A stretch of DNA of 64,000 nt from Apostichopus japonicus (Eukaryota; Echinodermata; Holothuroidea; Aspidochirotida; Stichopodidae). The DNA lies in contig NC_092580.1 of assembly GCF_037975245.1 (NCBI RefSeq), positions 4,498,501-4,562,500 of the forward strand, in the 5' to 3' direction. The translations under genes were made by a program, and so were the position numbers. The notes beneath the pieces are model-generated. The model did not search any database and was not told the DNA's origin. It saw only the letters and a program-made list of their open reading frames with translations. Shown piece after piece: positions 24,653-43,130 of this stretch (positions within the stretch are counted from its first letter, which is position 1; every line of letters starts with the position of its first letter).

Positions 24653-27600
24653 TCACGGTATAAAACGGAGGTGAATATCTTTCTTTTCGCTCTGTGTACA
24701 CTTACAACATTCAGGAAAGGGATCACATGGTCCATTACAGCATGGCTCTACATACGGACTGTGGTTGGCCATCTGCGAATCTCCAAAAACCATGGTCTCT
24801 TCAAACTTTGCTTTGACTTGATTGATCTGGTCTATAATGGAGGCGTAATTTGTGTCGTTGCTCAGATCATACTGTTCGGAGGGATCTTGGTGCAGATCAT
24901 ACAACAGTGGAGGGTCATGTGCTGCACGTTTGGTGGATGGCCTGCAATCCTTGTCATGGTTGTTTTCATCCGAGTTCGCACTCCCTTGGGTGTAGTAGTG
25001 GGCCTTGTACTGCTTGTACCTCACGGCATAAATTCCATATTCTGGCCTGACAGTGGTTGGGTAGTAGAAGAAACTTTCCCTTGGACTCTGAAAGTACAGC
25101 AAAGGTTTAAGAATTTTTAGCAAAATGTACGGTCCAAATGTTACAATTCACCATTTCATCCTAAACCAGAAAGCCAACCGGCTTACCTCTTTTTATGAAA
25201 ACTTAATGTAAACTTTAATACATACAAGATTCCTCACACTTTTGGCCATTGCTGACTGCAAGTCATCGACATGTGGATCTACAAATCAAGTGTAAACTTT
25301 CATCTACAGTTTACCTATGGAGTTGTTGTGTTAGCCATATTTACCAAACTCCAAAATTTCTTAATCTCACATGGCCTTAAACTCCATGAAAAAAAATAGG
25401 GCTGTGTAGACACTTAGGTGGATCTACATAATGTAACAAAGTTCATCCAAGTTGTACTTTAAAAGATCAAAGCAAGTTATTTATACCTTGACCTACCCTT
25501 AATGCATCACTAAAGTGAAGTACAGTATGAAGTTCCTTTTAAGTACATATCAAAATTTACTGTGTCTATAAGGCTAACAGAACTTGACCTCTTCTGACCT
25601 CACATGACTTGTGAGTTCTACAAAAGACAAAAGGGTGCTTGAATTCAGGAAGATTGGTCCACATACCAAGTATGAAATTCAACCAAGCTCTATTACTGCA
25701 ACTATTGCATGTAAGGTTTTCGTCATTTGAACTCTTGACAAAAATTATAGGGTGGTAAATTCAACAAAGTCATACTAAGTGTGAAGTTTTTTCAAACTTT
25801 ACTATTGGATGTACATTTACAGAGTATTCAGGCTGTCCTCAGCTAACTTCCAACAAATTCTAACCTCAAAAGAAAAGAAAAAACACTACAGACTTTGATG
25901 TATGTACCAACTTCAAACAACTTGTCTGATTTGAGTTATCATGTTTACAAGCCAATTCATCACATACATACATACACGATCTATACTGTTCAGTGTCCAT
26001 AATACATACTGTAAGTAGATGGGTAGTACAAATGAAAATCTGCCTTCACTACATAACATATCCATAAAGAAGAGAACTCACTGGCTAGACGAAACATCCA
26101 TGACAACACAGAGTAACATTTGGCCGGAATTTGCTCTTATCTTCTATGTATTGTACAGTAGTAGGTGACACTGTCAAAAGGTTGACTTAGTGTCACATTG
26201 GCTTAATACCAAATGGGTCATCCATTCAGGAAAAAGAACTACTGCTCACAGGAAGTAACAAGGATCATTAAACAACCTTGATACAGTTTTAAACGACTAT
26301 CCAGTGTACACTCTTCCTGCCACCACAATGAATAAAATCTCTCAACTACATCCTTTTGACAGACTGATGAAAATAATCATTCCATTGCCACTTTTGTTGG
26401 TCATTGTGTGTGTCCAATGAACTTTTTCTTGCAAGTGGAACATCGGCAATCCAACATTGAATTGCTCTTTACTTCCTACAATGGATCTGTTTCATAACTG
26501 TGCGCATAAACAAACGCACATCACGTGCAAACGCTCGACACCTATCAAAACTGTCTTTGGGTTCCCCTGCAGGAGTGAAAAACATTGCAATAGCATGGTG
26601 AAGTTCACAATAGATTTTAATAGTAACTGTAAGTCTGTGACTTACATTCATTTCCTTATCTTTGAAGATTTGAAAAGCTTTTACTATTCTGTCACAATAA
26701 TCCTGATCAAACCACTTACAGTCATTTTGTGAGATGAGATTATCCCAAGTTATGCCAGGTTTATGTAAGTATCATGCCAAATATTGTGCTACCTTTCATA
26801 AACTTGAAGAATTTCAAATTCAAAAAGGCTAATAATGTGACATATTTCTATATGTAGTCTTTAATAAATATTCGGATTGAGAATTCAGACACAGAATGCG
26901 CCAGTTGGATTTCAGTGTTTGATCAGAAAGACAAAAACGTGTTCAACATATCTGACTTGTACATCCTGTGAAAAAAAAAACAGTTCTAAAGGTTACCTTT
27001 CCACCATTAAACAACACAGAACTGATGTCAACACCATCCATGGTGACACTGGGGAGGGGCACTCCAACGATGCTACAGATGGTGGGGAGAATGTCAAGGG
27101 CGCTGGTCAACTCAACTGTCCTACCCGGGGTAATACGACCTTTCCAACTGGCTATCGCAGGGACTCGTTGACCACCTTCGTAAGTGGTTCCTTTACCACA
27201 TTTGAGAAGTCCAGCATTGCCACCAATGTTCTCCCATCTCAGGCTTGGTCTGTGAGGATTTAAATAAAAAAACAATGCAAGCAAAGTAAAGAAACAAACT
27301 ACAGGCATTACTGTGTCACATTGTACATAAAGAGCATGTACTCTACATCCTGATGTTTGTACAATGATTTCTGTTATTGCAATTTTGATGATACTTGTAT
27401 AAATGATTCAGTATTTAAGCTTAGTTTAAGAAATTCTACTGCTAAGTTTAACCATTACAGTATTTGTCAAAAAAATGCATTGGAAACTTAAAAAAAAAAT
27501 TTTTTTTAAGATAGATACGATAAACATTAAGTATTGCCCTCCGACCTTTTCATTGCAAACATACTTCAATACACGTTAAACTGAAAAACAAGGATAAGAC

Positions 27601-28643
27601 AGGTGTTGTAAATGATGATATCCAGTAGTTTTGTATTAAACTTACCCATTATCGGAGGTAAATAACACCAAGGTGTTCTCCAAGACACCGCTATCTTCCA
27701 GCTGTTTCATGACTCTCCCAACGCCATCGTCTAATTCAGCCAAGGCATCACCAAACGGTCCTCTTATTGTGCTGTTTCTAAACTGTTTACCTGCATACTT
27801 GGGATGGTGGGTATGTTGAAAGGCATAATAAAGGAAGAAGGGTTGGCCCCTGGCTGCATTATCTGCTATAATGTGCACAGATCTGTTCACATATTTCTCA
27901 TGAAGAGTGACTAAGTCTGCTGGCTGTTCCACGATGTTTAGGCCGTCAAACACCGGACAGCTGGTGAAATCGTCTTTGCAGTCGTTGAGACATGTCTCAT
28001 TCGGGTAGAAGCAGATCTCGCATGGACACATATCATGAGAGTAAGGTATACCGTAATATTCATCAAAGCCTTGATTGGGTGGTAGATACATGTTGTCTTT
28101 CCCTACTCCTAAGTGCCATTTACCTACAATAGCTGTGTGGTAGCCTCTCGGATGGAGAATCTCTGCTACAGTAGTCTCATTCAAAGGAAGACCTCCTACA
28201 ACATCAGGTTCAAACACTCCCGGCCAAATTCCAGACCTTGTTTGGTATCTCCCGGTTAGGAGACTGGCTCTGAGGATAGATTGACAAATACACACAATAA
28301 TGTACCAATTAATAGGCCTAGGCTATACTGTTAATATAACATTAGGCCTAGACCCTAGGGTAACAATGAGCAAGGGGAGTGCCTGATGGAAAAAGTAAAC
28401 CGCTACGTACCTGGATGGACTGCACACAGGTGATGAGACATAAAACTGCGTGAAAAGCAACCCATTCTTTGCCAGATTGTTAAGGTTAGGTGTGTGAGAT
28501 GTAGGATGTCCATAGGCTTGCAGGTCTCCATAGCCAAGGTCATCAGCAAACATAATCACGATATTTGGCTTTTCCGGATCCTTACTGCAGAGCACTACTC
28601 CCAAGAGAGGCATCAAAATGATGAAAGTTATCTTCAAATCCAT
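24653..28643 (-). CDS. ARSA: arylsulfatase A (lysosomal sulfatase)
   Basis: Hydrolyses sulfate esters, in vertebrates cerebroside sulfate, in the lysosome. Exons on the minus strand: 28643-28411, 28269-27646, 27249-26997, 25087-24653. Phases match throughout, giving 514 residues, very close to the usual length of about 507. Residues 1-19 are a signal peptide (hydrophobic core [15 protein letters not shown]). The sulfatase signature [13 protein letters not shown] supplies Cys74, the residue converted to formylglycine. Other active-site residues are Asp34, Asp35, Arg78, Lys128, His130, Ser155, His232, Asp284, Asn285 and Lys305. GKGTTYEGG and the Cys-rich end ([13 protein letters not shown]) separate subfamily A from the B/I/J types. 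Introns are 141, 396 and 1909 bp. The gene converges on the receptor gene. Everything needed for catalysis is present. An invertebrate substrate may be a sulfated glycolipid, or another ester in echinoderms. Confidence 0.95.
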
Positions 28644-29387
28644 TCTGTCAAAAGAGTATAAATAGAATGCTGGTATATATAGCTCAATGTATTGGATTCT
28701 GTGATGCTATATATGGGTATTGTACACTTTAATATCCCTCTATACTATGTGATGCACTATATAGAAAATTTCCACATGATTCTATACCATCCCACTGGTC
28801 AGTGATATCAAATGACTTCAGCTCTTAGGATAGAAGTTTGTTGTTTCTACTCTGACGCTATAACAATATTCCATTCCAATGCAAGCCTCTTATATAAAAT
28901 TCAATCATATGAAGTGAGGGAAAAAGGCAGAGAAAAACTTGAGTAGAAGATCATTTCTTTGTTAGTATTGGAAAAAAATCTAGATTTGTATAGTTGTCCA
29001 TGGATGCAACAGGACATATTCTTCACAAAATGTTATTACTTCTAAACACATTCTTAGCACATTACAAGAATCTTAAAACAGATCAGTAACGGTCACCAGT
29101 CACAGCTGGCAATGTTTACTATGCCAAACTTTCTCAACCCTAACAGACAAGTAGTTGAAGAGTAGTTTAAGGCTTTCATATATCATTCCATTTCTGGCAA
29201 CAAAGATATCCCTTAATTGGTTCAGTTTAACTATGTGCACAGTACAGGACCAACACTGTGTTTCTCCATTTGTTAAAAATTTCTGCCAGATCTCTGCATC
29301 TCCCTTTATGGACATAATATCATTGACCACTAACATAGTAGATCTTAAACAGTATCAAATGGTCATTAAAGTAGCCTCAAGTGGCTA
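28644..29387. other. 5' flank of arylsulfatase A
   Basis: Non-coding. On the minus strand TATATATA near 28681-28674 is a TATA-like run, but it lies only about 30 bp upstream of the ATG. TTTTGACAG just before the ATG also resembles an acceptor. The promoter may therefore lie further upstream beyond a 5' UTR intron. Confidence 0.3.
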
Positions 29388-29395
29388 CTTAAAGC

Positions 29396-30784
29396 CAGGG
29401 TTGGCATTTTCCCGGGAAAAACCTGTTTTTCCCACTAAGCGGTAAAAACCAGGTAAAAACCGGGAAAAACTGGTAAATACCGGTAAAAACCGCCTCCGTC
29501 TCGAAAACTAGTATTAATTGTCCGTAAAATGCAGGGTCATCAGTAGGCACGATATTGTTTCATGACAGGCATATTTTATTGAATATGGGAGTTTCTTAGC
29601 TTCATTTTGAGCTATTTTATCACATTCTTATTCTACTTTTTGTGGAAAAAAGAGTATTTTTCGTATTGCACATGTATAGTTATTCTGTCACGATCTCTTT
29701 AGCAGTATGCATTGCCTATTGCCCAAACCATTATAGGTCTACACTGGGACATTCACCCCTCCTAAATTCTTCAGGCCTATTATGTGGCATGAACAGCGGA
29801 GGATAGAATGAAGTGGCGAACCATGGCATCCAAAGCCTCAAAGGGACAAGGAACCATATAATAATATAATATTATGTGCTCAGACAGTTCATTCCATTCC
29901 ATTAATACAGTAGGCAACAGTCTATTGAGGTGAACTTCAATCCAGGAGGCTCAATAGAAACTGCTTTGAAACTTTGTAAGGCACATGGGCCCAATTAAAG
30001 TATTAAACGCACAATGGCCCTATGGAGCCATTCACACAACCAAACTGTTTACCTTGATGCAAACATGGTCCAATTATTATACAACTTCATGCATGAGTGA
30101 TTAAACACTTTGAGGTGGACAGGTTAGGTGATACTGGGCACTTCCTGTGTATAGGCTAACTGAAGAGGTAGGAGTATCAACAACACAAGTAACTGTTCCA
30201 ATTGTTACTTATTCTCAAATTAGTTGATGTCACAACAGTCACTTAGTACAGTGTCTATAAGCAATATAAGCATAGTACAGTGCCTAGTGCGAAGTGTGAA
30301 CAGTACAATTTATCGCAGACATGAAGTGATCGTTCTTCGATGTGAATCATCATTTGGATCTGAGCGGACTAATGTGGCATGTATAATATGACGAACCATA
30401 GCCCTAGGAGGCACCAACAGTTTGATACAAGTCCATTCTCTAGATAATGGAATTATGCATCTCGATAGGAAAATAAAGTTGGTTGATTTGAGCATCCAAT
30501 ATATTATTTATTTGAATTATTTATAATAGTCTAATCGGTAAACTCACAAGTTATAGATCATAGCTGTTCTTTGGATGTAACCCAACCCCCAACCATAAGA
30601 TGCCATTTTCTTGTAGATTCTATGCTCCTCCACAAGTTCCACATGAGTTTTTAGGAATTCTATATAATTTGAGGTTTTTCCCAGTTTTTCCCACTTATTG
30701 GTGGGAAAAACCTCCCGGTAAAGACCGGTAAAAAACTTTTTCCCGGGGCGGTAAAAACCGCCCGGTAAAAACCGGCCAACCCTG
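29396..30784. mobile_element. 1389-bp non-autonomous hAT-type DNA transposon with 8-bp TSD
   Basis: The termini CAGGGTTGGC and GCCAACCCTG are perfect inverted repeats. The target duplication CTTAAAGC flanks both sides (29388-29395 and 30785-30792). Both subterminal regions, about 29405-29500 and 30665-30780, are packed with variants of GGTAAAAACCGG and GGGAAAAAC, typical of multiple transposase-binding repeats. No transposase frame is visible inside. Intact ends and TSD suggest a fairly recent insertion. Confidence 0.9.
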
Positions 30785-30792
30785 CTTAAAGC

Positions 30793-31767
30793 AGTTCTGG
30801 TAATACTAATCCTAACTTTGTTTTCATACACAAAAGTGAAGTCACATAGGCTAGTAATGTTACAGAGTGCCTGTGCGGGAAAGTATACCTCATTATGACT
30901 TTTATGCATTTATTAATACTAGTTTGTTACTACCTGTACTAAGAAGACCAGTTTGGCCAGAAGGCCATTTGATTTTTATGTAACGACTAACGTGTGTGGT
31001 AGTTTTAACACAGAAACTGTAAGCGTAACAGACTGTACACCAGCAAGTAACTTCTTTACGATTGGCCCCTTAACCTTATTAAAACATTTACCTGTATACG
31101 CTAATGCTGTATGTACTGTATTAGTCTATTACAGCTGCAGGACCAGGCTAGGCCTAGTTACACTTCCTTGGTTTTGTTAGCCTACAGGCCTAGGCTAGTT
31201 AAGTTACAGACGAGATCATAATTAACAATAACACATTAAAAAACTTATCACATTTACAGAAATACTGACTTAGCTGACGCAACTGCGTCTTGAATATCGC
31301 CGAAGTTCTCGTAAACAGCAGTTCATGACAATTCAAGCAACAGTAGCTCAGAATTATCCTGCGTTCCTTTGCAATCGTCGAATTGGCACAAATCATGTGA
31401 TGTTTTGGTTTTGCTGGGTGTACGCCAACAATATGTGTTTCTTTCACCCTCTCCGACCGCGGAAGCAGCGAGCGATTGGATATTGTTGTAAGTTGGCAGT
31501 TTATCTCAGTTGTACAAATCTGCAGTTATCTTCAATATTGTAGACTCCAAACTGCAGCGTATTGATTTTGGCAAGAAATCACCTAATCAGTATACCTACT
31601 TTGTCATGTTAAGTGACAGCATTTATATCACAGTATCCGCACAGGCGCAGTCAACCAAGTTGCCACACAGATGATTTATCTGTAAAATGTGTGTGGCTAG
31701 TGGCATCATTTTTAATAACATACGTGAATGAAATTCAGCCTGAGACTTGCTATTGAAAATGTAATAC

Positions 31768-31827
<60 letters not shown>

Positions 31828-33280
31828 TAGGTATTTCATAAGGTCTACACTGGGATTTTGCAAATGTGTGCTTTACGTTTTTGGTTGTGTTGACAAAAAG
31901 AGTTGGGAGGGGGCTCAGGGGGAGGGGTACACCATCCACACAACACATGGATTTATGCCTAAGGTGGGGGGGGGGTTCTTAACTACAGAAATTGACAAGT
32001 TTACTGTTTTATCAAAAGGTGCTGTTCTTTTCAAGAAAAGGGGCTCTTTAGAGGTTCCCTTGTCACTGTGACCTGCCCCCCACCCCACATTCACATTGTT
32101 TTCAGGCTAGAAGGATTTTCTATAGGATGTTGCGAACATTTCCATCTTATCGTTCACATGATAAGGTGAAATCCTGAATCAGCCCCGACACCGCGTCCTC
32201 TCTTCAGTTTCACCCATCTGGATACTGCAGACTTCACAGAACCGTCATATATGTCAAATCTGTGCGTTTCGCCACAGGACACACCGAGACTTAGCAAGAA
32301 TTACAGTATTTTTCATAGCTCATTACTGTAACTCATGGAATAGTCTGTACATAATTGTTATAACTGAACAAAGTTTGAGAAATACATTGTTAATAATACA
32401 TAACATTTTGTTTTTATTATTGTTTTGATTACATTCATGTTTTGATACATTTTGTTTTGACTTAAGCACTTCAGAAACAAAAAATCTAAATCTGAAATGT
32501 CTTACAGATGGAATTATCAGAAGTTAGTCATCTTTTGTTTGTTTGCTATTTATTTTGTCGCGATCGCCAGGTCTGACAAGCGATGCGGGGGGGGGGTGGA
32601 ATGGGAAAACGGGAAAGGGTCTCCGAACTTGCTCATGATTCCCCTTTGGTCAACCAGTACCATACATCTTATTAACCGCCCTTCAATATGCGGCGATGAT
32701 AAGAAAGATCTTATTTAAAGTGATCAGGAGTGTCAATACTGAATATAGTGCCATGGGGTGTGGGGGATGCTCACCCCAGACATTTGCACGTACGGTGAAC
32801 GTCACGCGCACGTGGAGTCGGGAGGTACGCGCACGTCACGCGCACGCACACACACTACACATACGAAGGCCTGTTTAAAAGATGGCAGGGTACTACTACC
32901 ATTATAGTGAGACCGCATCTTGTATCAACTTGGAACAGAAAATCGACTTCTGCTGTGACCAGTACACGAAGTATTGCATAGCCTAAGCATCTTACTAAAA
33001 ATCAAGGATGTTCACTTTTATCATTAAAATTCGGGACGTTTATAGGCCAAATAGTAAGTAGTATTAATGCAAGTGCTTTTTGAGTATATTGGCTAGTTTA
33101 GTGTACTGTAACGATAGGTTAGGACGACAACGTACACTGCGTAGAACTAAACGAACCAATGTCAGCCAGAAATATTAACACTAGGCTGCAGCTGCATTCG
33201 TAGACAATACAGACTCACATGAATGTGATGTAGCCTAACATTAACAATGAATGCTTGCAATGTTAATGTTGTTGTTATTG
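30793..33280. other. intergenic stretch with simple repeats
   Basis: No gene recognised. It contains a CpG-rich patch with ACGCGCACG repeats at about 32785-32865 and several poly-G runs. An open frame at 32497 begins with a signal-like hydrophobic segment but lacks splice or homology support. Confidence 0.4.
31771..31824. repeat. (TA)n microsatellite
   Basis: Perfect TA dinucleotide run of about 54 bp. Confidence 0.95.
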
Positions 33281-33284
33281 GCAA

Positions 33285-34315
33285 GACATTACTAGTGGGA
33301 TTCCACAAGGGTCTGTTTTGGGTCCCTTGTTGTTTGTTGCTTGTTGCCAATGTAAATGGCAGAGATATTAATTGTGTACAGCTAAGAAGTTTGCTGATGA
33401 CATCAACTGTACTCTTCTGACTGAGGTCACTTTCAATAGCGATTCTGAGATTGACAAATTTCAAACCCATTTGGATAACATTTTTGATGGTCTCAGGGAT
33501 GGCAAATGCTTTTTAATATTGATAAATGCAAGGTGATGCATATTGGTAGAAGTGACCAAAAGTATACCCTACAATCTTAATGGTGAGGAGTTACAGGAGG
33601 TCTTTGTTGAAAGAGACCTACTGTAGGTATCTACATTGACTCATCTCTGCAAGTGCAACCTTCTAAACATTATCTCGAAGCTGCTAAAAGAGGTAATAGG
33701 TGTTTTGGTATGATCAAGAGGAACTTCAGTTTTCTGAAAGAGGATATAGTTGTTAGGTTTAGGCTTATAAGCAGTTGGCTAGGCCTCATATGGAGTATGT
33801 TGTGCAGGCTTGGGTCCGATATTTTGCTAAGGATAAGGAAGTAGGCCTACTCGAAAAGGTCCAGAGAAAGGCTACTAGGATAATTAGTTCCTTAAATGTG
33901 CCCCTTATTATAGGCGGTTACAACTGTTGAATCTCACAACACTGGAGGTTACTGTACGTGGTGACTTGATTCGGTTTTCAAGATTGTGTATCATGTTGAC
34001 AATTTATCCTTCACTGACTTTTTCATGTTTGCTAATAGTAGTTGTACCAGATGTCATTGTCTTAAACTCCAAAAGTCACAAACTATTTGGCATAACTTTT
34101 TTTCTAATAGGGTTAACCCAATTGTGAATGAGTGGAATGGTTTGCCTGAGAAAGTTGTACCGGCAAGTAGTGTGAATGGGTTTAAGAATGCTTTGGACAA
34201 GCACTTTAAGCATTGCAATCGGGTCTGAGTGTTTGTGTCTTCAGTTTTTTTCTCCTATAGGGTCCTTGATGGGGACTTGAGTGTCCCTCTTAATCCTTTT
34301 TTTCTAATAAACTAA
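33285..34315 (+). mobile_element. 5'-truncated LINE reverse transcriptase fragment
   Basis: Reading across frames gives in order SGIPQGSVLGPLLF (the RT motif before the catalytic box), KFADDINCTLLTE (the FADD catalytic aspartates), CKVMHIGRS, AAKRGNRCFGMIKRNFSFL and the C-terminal VNEWNGLPEKVVPASSVNGF. This is the palm-to-C-terminus order of CR1/Jockey-like non-LTR elements. Several frameshifts and stops separate the motifs, so it is dead. The endonuclease and N-terminal RT portions are missing. Confidence 0.85.
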
Positions 34316-35073
34316 ATAGTTCGAATAGTACTACTTATAGGCAGCTAGACCTGGCCAAATTGTCACTAGGTTAGGCCGAGCTTCCCGAATAATGTATGTG
34401 TGCTTAGGCCTATGCAATTGCAGAAGCCAACCTTCTTAACCATTATGAACTAGAACTGTAGAAGGTAAACTTAACCTTTTAGAAGGTAAGCTCAACTTTT
34501 TCTTTGCAAATGTTACAAGAATAGGCTGAGCAAGAGTCGTGCCAGCAATGTCTCTGCATGAGGGAAATTCACAGTGACAGAGTAAATAATTGCTCTAGCA
34601 CCCACGGATGAACACATGTTCGGTATATTACTATTACTAATCTGGATTTAAGAATATAAGTATGTTTATCAGCTGGTCAACAGATATTTAAGGTATCATT
34701 TATTTATTTTTTTTTACTCCATCAGTGATCTTCCCTTTTCCAACTGCATTGAACATCCTGAATGTCAGGATTTTAGATGAAATAGTGCTGGGCGGGATTC
34801 ATGATTTTTAAGACAGTGCTGGGCGGCAAATCATGTATGATATTGTCATCCTTTATTGAAATTGCTTGAGTATCATTCGCCGGATGGCATATATAAGATG
34901 GCATATATAAGAAGCTCCTTAGTAGTGTTAGAACCAGCAGAGCAAAGTTGGCGACGAGAAACGGCAAAGGAGGAATAAGAGAGATTAAAAGAGTTGCTCG
35001 TAAGACTTGTGTTCGATAATGTAACAACAAACTGCATTCAAACGTTTTACCGTATGCTAATTATTCGTGACAG
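34316..35073. other. non-coding, upstream of the adducin exons
   Basis: No coding exon recognised. The exons for adducin's N-terminal aldolase-like domain, expected upstream, are not seen here or back to 29 kb. A duplicated CATATATAAGA lies at 34888-34912. Confidence 0.4.
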
Positions 35074-39633
<4,560 letters not shown>

Positions 39634-42182
39634 AGGAAGAATCGCTACTTTTAAAATGACGAGTCAAAATCCTTTCCATGAGTTTGTGTTGTGTGGGAAC
39701 TTGGTTTGAAACGTTAGTAAGCAGTACTGTTAGAGTTCAACTGTCCGGCGCTGTGAGAAGGAGAGGCGGCCAGCATATCTCTCAAGTACTGATCACAATA
39801 ATCCTCCCTCCCCTCTCAATATTACGATATTTTTATATATATTTTCTCTCTTTGCAAGTACTATGTTTGTATGCATTATAACAGCTACATGTTAGTCAAG
39901 TATATGCCTACTCTGTGATGCAAGAAGCTTCTCTCGAGTGTCCCCGGCGACGGAAATAGTCAGGGCAGAGGTCAACAGTATAGAAATGTCCAGATTTTTT
40001 GTCCAGTTTTTTTTTTTGGCTTCTCGTTAAATAGTGAAATTAACTCAAGACTGGATCAACATTACGTTACAGGGGAAAGTTTTCCCCCTCTCTTATTTTT
40101 TTTGCCCTTACCTTTTCTCTTAAATTTTAGGCCAACAGGATCGCAGAGCTTACACGGTCTGTTGACTTGTTATTTGTATCTACTCTTGATCTTGATTTAT
40201 GAAAGGTGTAGACAGATGATGATGCAGAATAATATTTGCCTGTAAACTTCAAATGCATTTCACAAGTTTAAAAGCCAGCATGGGGGTGTGAACAAACCTG
40301 TAGTTATGCATGCTGTGATTTGATAATAAGGGAATAGCCATCTTTAGACCACAAGGAAGTGTATTCCCGTGTACCTCTGGGCGGGTTCAGTGACTGGGCT
40401 GTACCATTGTCCTGTGGATAAATGGAACAGTCCTTCCAAGGGCCAAAAACTTGGCATTGTGTCCACATGGTAAACATGTACAACTTAACAATAGGCAGAG
40501 GCCACTCCAGGAACAGGTGTTCTTTGGGATATATAAATATTGGTGTTATGGCTAAGAATATTTATTAGCTGATGTTAGTTTAGTGCAGGGCTAATGAATA
40601 TTCATGAATTTGTATTGACATATCAAAGTATTCAGATCAACAGGAAGAGAGCAGCCAAGTAGAAAACATCCCATTTCATTCAACAACTTCCTTGGTATTT
40701 TGTCTAATTGTGAGGTTACCATGGTGATGTGGTTGCAATGACTCATTCTGCAGCCATTTTGTGTATGTCAGGGTGGTGCCTTATTAAGAGATTTGTAACA
40801 ATAGCAGAGGTAAAAGAGAAATATTACAAATAGAAAGAGGCAGTATTTATAGACAAGTTTGGATCAACTGATGTTCATTACAGATGTACTGAAACTACAA
40901 GCACAATGAATATTCATGTCTTATATTAAAATTAGCATGATTCCTATGCCTGATTTTCCACATTGTCATCATGTGAGCGTTCGTGTTTAAGTGGAGGGTT
41001 TTGCAGTCACCATGGGAACCGATACCCCACAGATTGTATAGTTCATGCATGTAGTTTGCGTAACTAAAATTTTTGGAAAAATAGATTCTTTGCACAGAAA
41101 TATAAATATGAATGAATGGAAAAAATTTGAGAAGGTGAGGCGAGGTATAACTGCAAGACTGAAATGATACATAGTTCATAAAAAGTTTAAATTGAGATAA
41201 AAAGTTGAATGTATATCCTGTATGGTAGTTAATTAGTGTTATGTAACCGAATTTGAATATTGATATAACGAAACCTAAAACTGGTTATCGAAGAGTGAAT
41301 GATGACGGTCAGAAACACTGTAAAGAAATTGCCATGGTATTAATCGTGGCGTTGTATTTGTACGGCAAGATCACCCAGGTCGATCTGAAGTTTCTTTTTT
41401 TTTTTTCCAGATATGAGGTTCTGTTTTGTGAAGTGTTTGGTTGGTTGGAAGAGTAGACTTTGGATCGACTCTTAATCCCAGGCAGGGGAGTGACAGGGTC
41501 TTCTCTTTTTCAATATTGATAGTTTTCGGACAAAATTTACTGTTACCCTAACCTTTCTAAACTCGGTATTAATTTTCAATCAAAAATGGTGGGGCGGGTG
41601 GGGGGGGTAATATCGTGATCCGCAAGAGGTGGAAAAATAAAAGGCATTCCTGAAATTCCTTTTCTTTCCGTGTTTATTTGTTGTCTGTCTCTCCCTCATT
41701 TCTAGTGTGTAGAAGAAAAAACAGAGAGTGATTTGAGAACTTGTCTGGTCCTTACAAATGGAACTGGAAGTTGACCTTGCTTAACATACCCACACATCGT
41801 ATGTATATCAGGATGTTATGAATAATCTGACAGACTAGTTTGCCAACAAAATTGTTTTGACAAGACAGGATGATATTGCAGTCGATATGAAAGGTAGATA
41901 TTTCTCAAAAATTGTTTTGCCCTTTGAAAGGCCTTGTAACTAAAGCAATAGGTCTACTACACTCTTTTAAGCCAATTGAAACATTCTGTAATGTGTTTTG
42001 TAATGCATAATACAACCCAGCCCACCCCCACCCTTTCCTCCCCAACTTTCAGTAGAACAATTTTGTCAAAACTTAGAACCTTATAAACCATAAAAAATCA
42101 AGATGACAAACAATGGTTTGATTTGACAGCTTTGAAATCACGTATCACTGGCAAGATGCGTCGAGCTCACTCGTACGACAAA
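39634..42182. other. non-coding stretch downstream of the adducin-like exons
   Basis: No gene recognised. It may include the former adducin 3' UTR. Poly-T tracts and a poly-G run near 41600 are present; open frames are short and unsupported. Confidence 0.4.
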
Positions 42183-43130
42183 GTCGATAAATGTGTATCT
42201 TTTCTGGTAGTTCGCGACACGCTGATTACGACTCTGATGTTTATTTTGGAATTGGGTGTTGTGTGGGGGCAAAAAACCTGATTTGATTTTTTCCCAAAAC
42301 TGACCCAAAATCGGTTTCGCCCAAATGACGTAACATGGAGTAATCGATGCTCAGGAGCCCAAATCTGCAACTCCCAGGTCCATATCTGCTTCCGTTCGGG
42401 GGATACGTGGTCCCAAAGGACCCGCTAGAAATACGTTTTCCCTATAAGTGCACAAATTGGAAAACCCCCTCTTTTCAGCCCCCTCTCTTGTCCTCTCTGA
42501 AACACCCATCGACATTAAAATTAGACGTGGAGTAGAAGACACCCTTGTTTTTGTTATACACTAATTTCGTGTAATTATCTGACCGGGAAAGGCTTTTTGT
42601 CTATAGATTTCTATTTTTTTCATAAATCAGTTCCCCCCTGCACGCCCACACACAGCACCCAATTCCAAAATAAACTTCAGATTCGTAATCAGCGTGTCGC
42701 GAACTACCAGAAAAGATACACATTTATCGCCTTTGCGACAAAAAGTTTTTTCACCTTTAAACCGTAAGCAGTTTTTCCAAAATTTATGCCAAAATTTGAC
42801 CCATTTATTCATAAATGTCAAGATAAAACTCAAGATGACAAACAAAGGTTTGATTTGACTGCTTTGAAATCACGTATCACTGGCAAGATGCGTCGAGCAC
42901 CCTTTTATTTCGCTCAGTTTGCAACTTTTCAGAGGAACAATAGAAAACGGAAAAACTTTTAGGGGTAACAAAAGATTTAATCCTTTGTTCGTCGTAAAAG
43001 TTTTTCGGTCTTACTTTTTCAAGTTTGAGGTGCAAAAATTTGTTGTCGCAAAATCGATAAATGTGTATCTTTTCTGATAGTTCGCGACACGCTGATTACG
43101 AATCTGAAGTTTATTTTGGAATTGGGTACC
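42183..43130. repeat. cluster of direct and inverted copies of a ~80-bp sequence
   Basis: A block with GATAAATGTGTATCTTTTCT, TAGTTCGCGACACGCTGATT and TTTATTTTGGAATTGGGT occurs on plus at 42187-42262 and 43051-43128, and inverted at 42658-42730. A second unit, TTGAAATCACGTATCACTGG followed by CAAGATGCGTCGAGC, occurs at 42131-42168 and 42863-42898, with a relative at 43224-43258. The arrangement looks like nested or rearranged fold-back elements. No frame within is credible. Confidence 0.75.

Noticed and set aside
30544-30909. 121-codon minus frame overlapping the hAT-type element end
   Set aside because: Crosses the TIR and TSD of the element; no transposase motif and no splice support.
32497-32718. 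Short secreted peptide with signal-like N-terminus
   Set aside because: Only composition supports it; it runs into a poly-G tract and an arbitrary stop, with no repeat of processed peptides.
34888-34912. TATA-like repeats as adducin promoter
   Set aside because: The adjoining exon encodes the middle of adducin, so a promoter here would miss the head domain; more likely chance AT-rich sequence.
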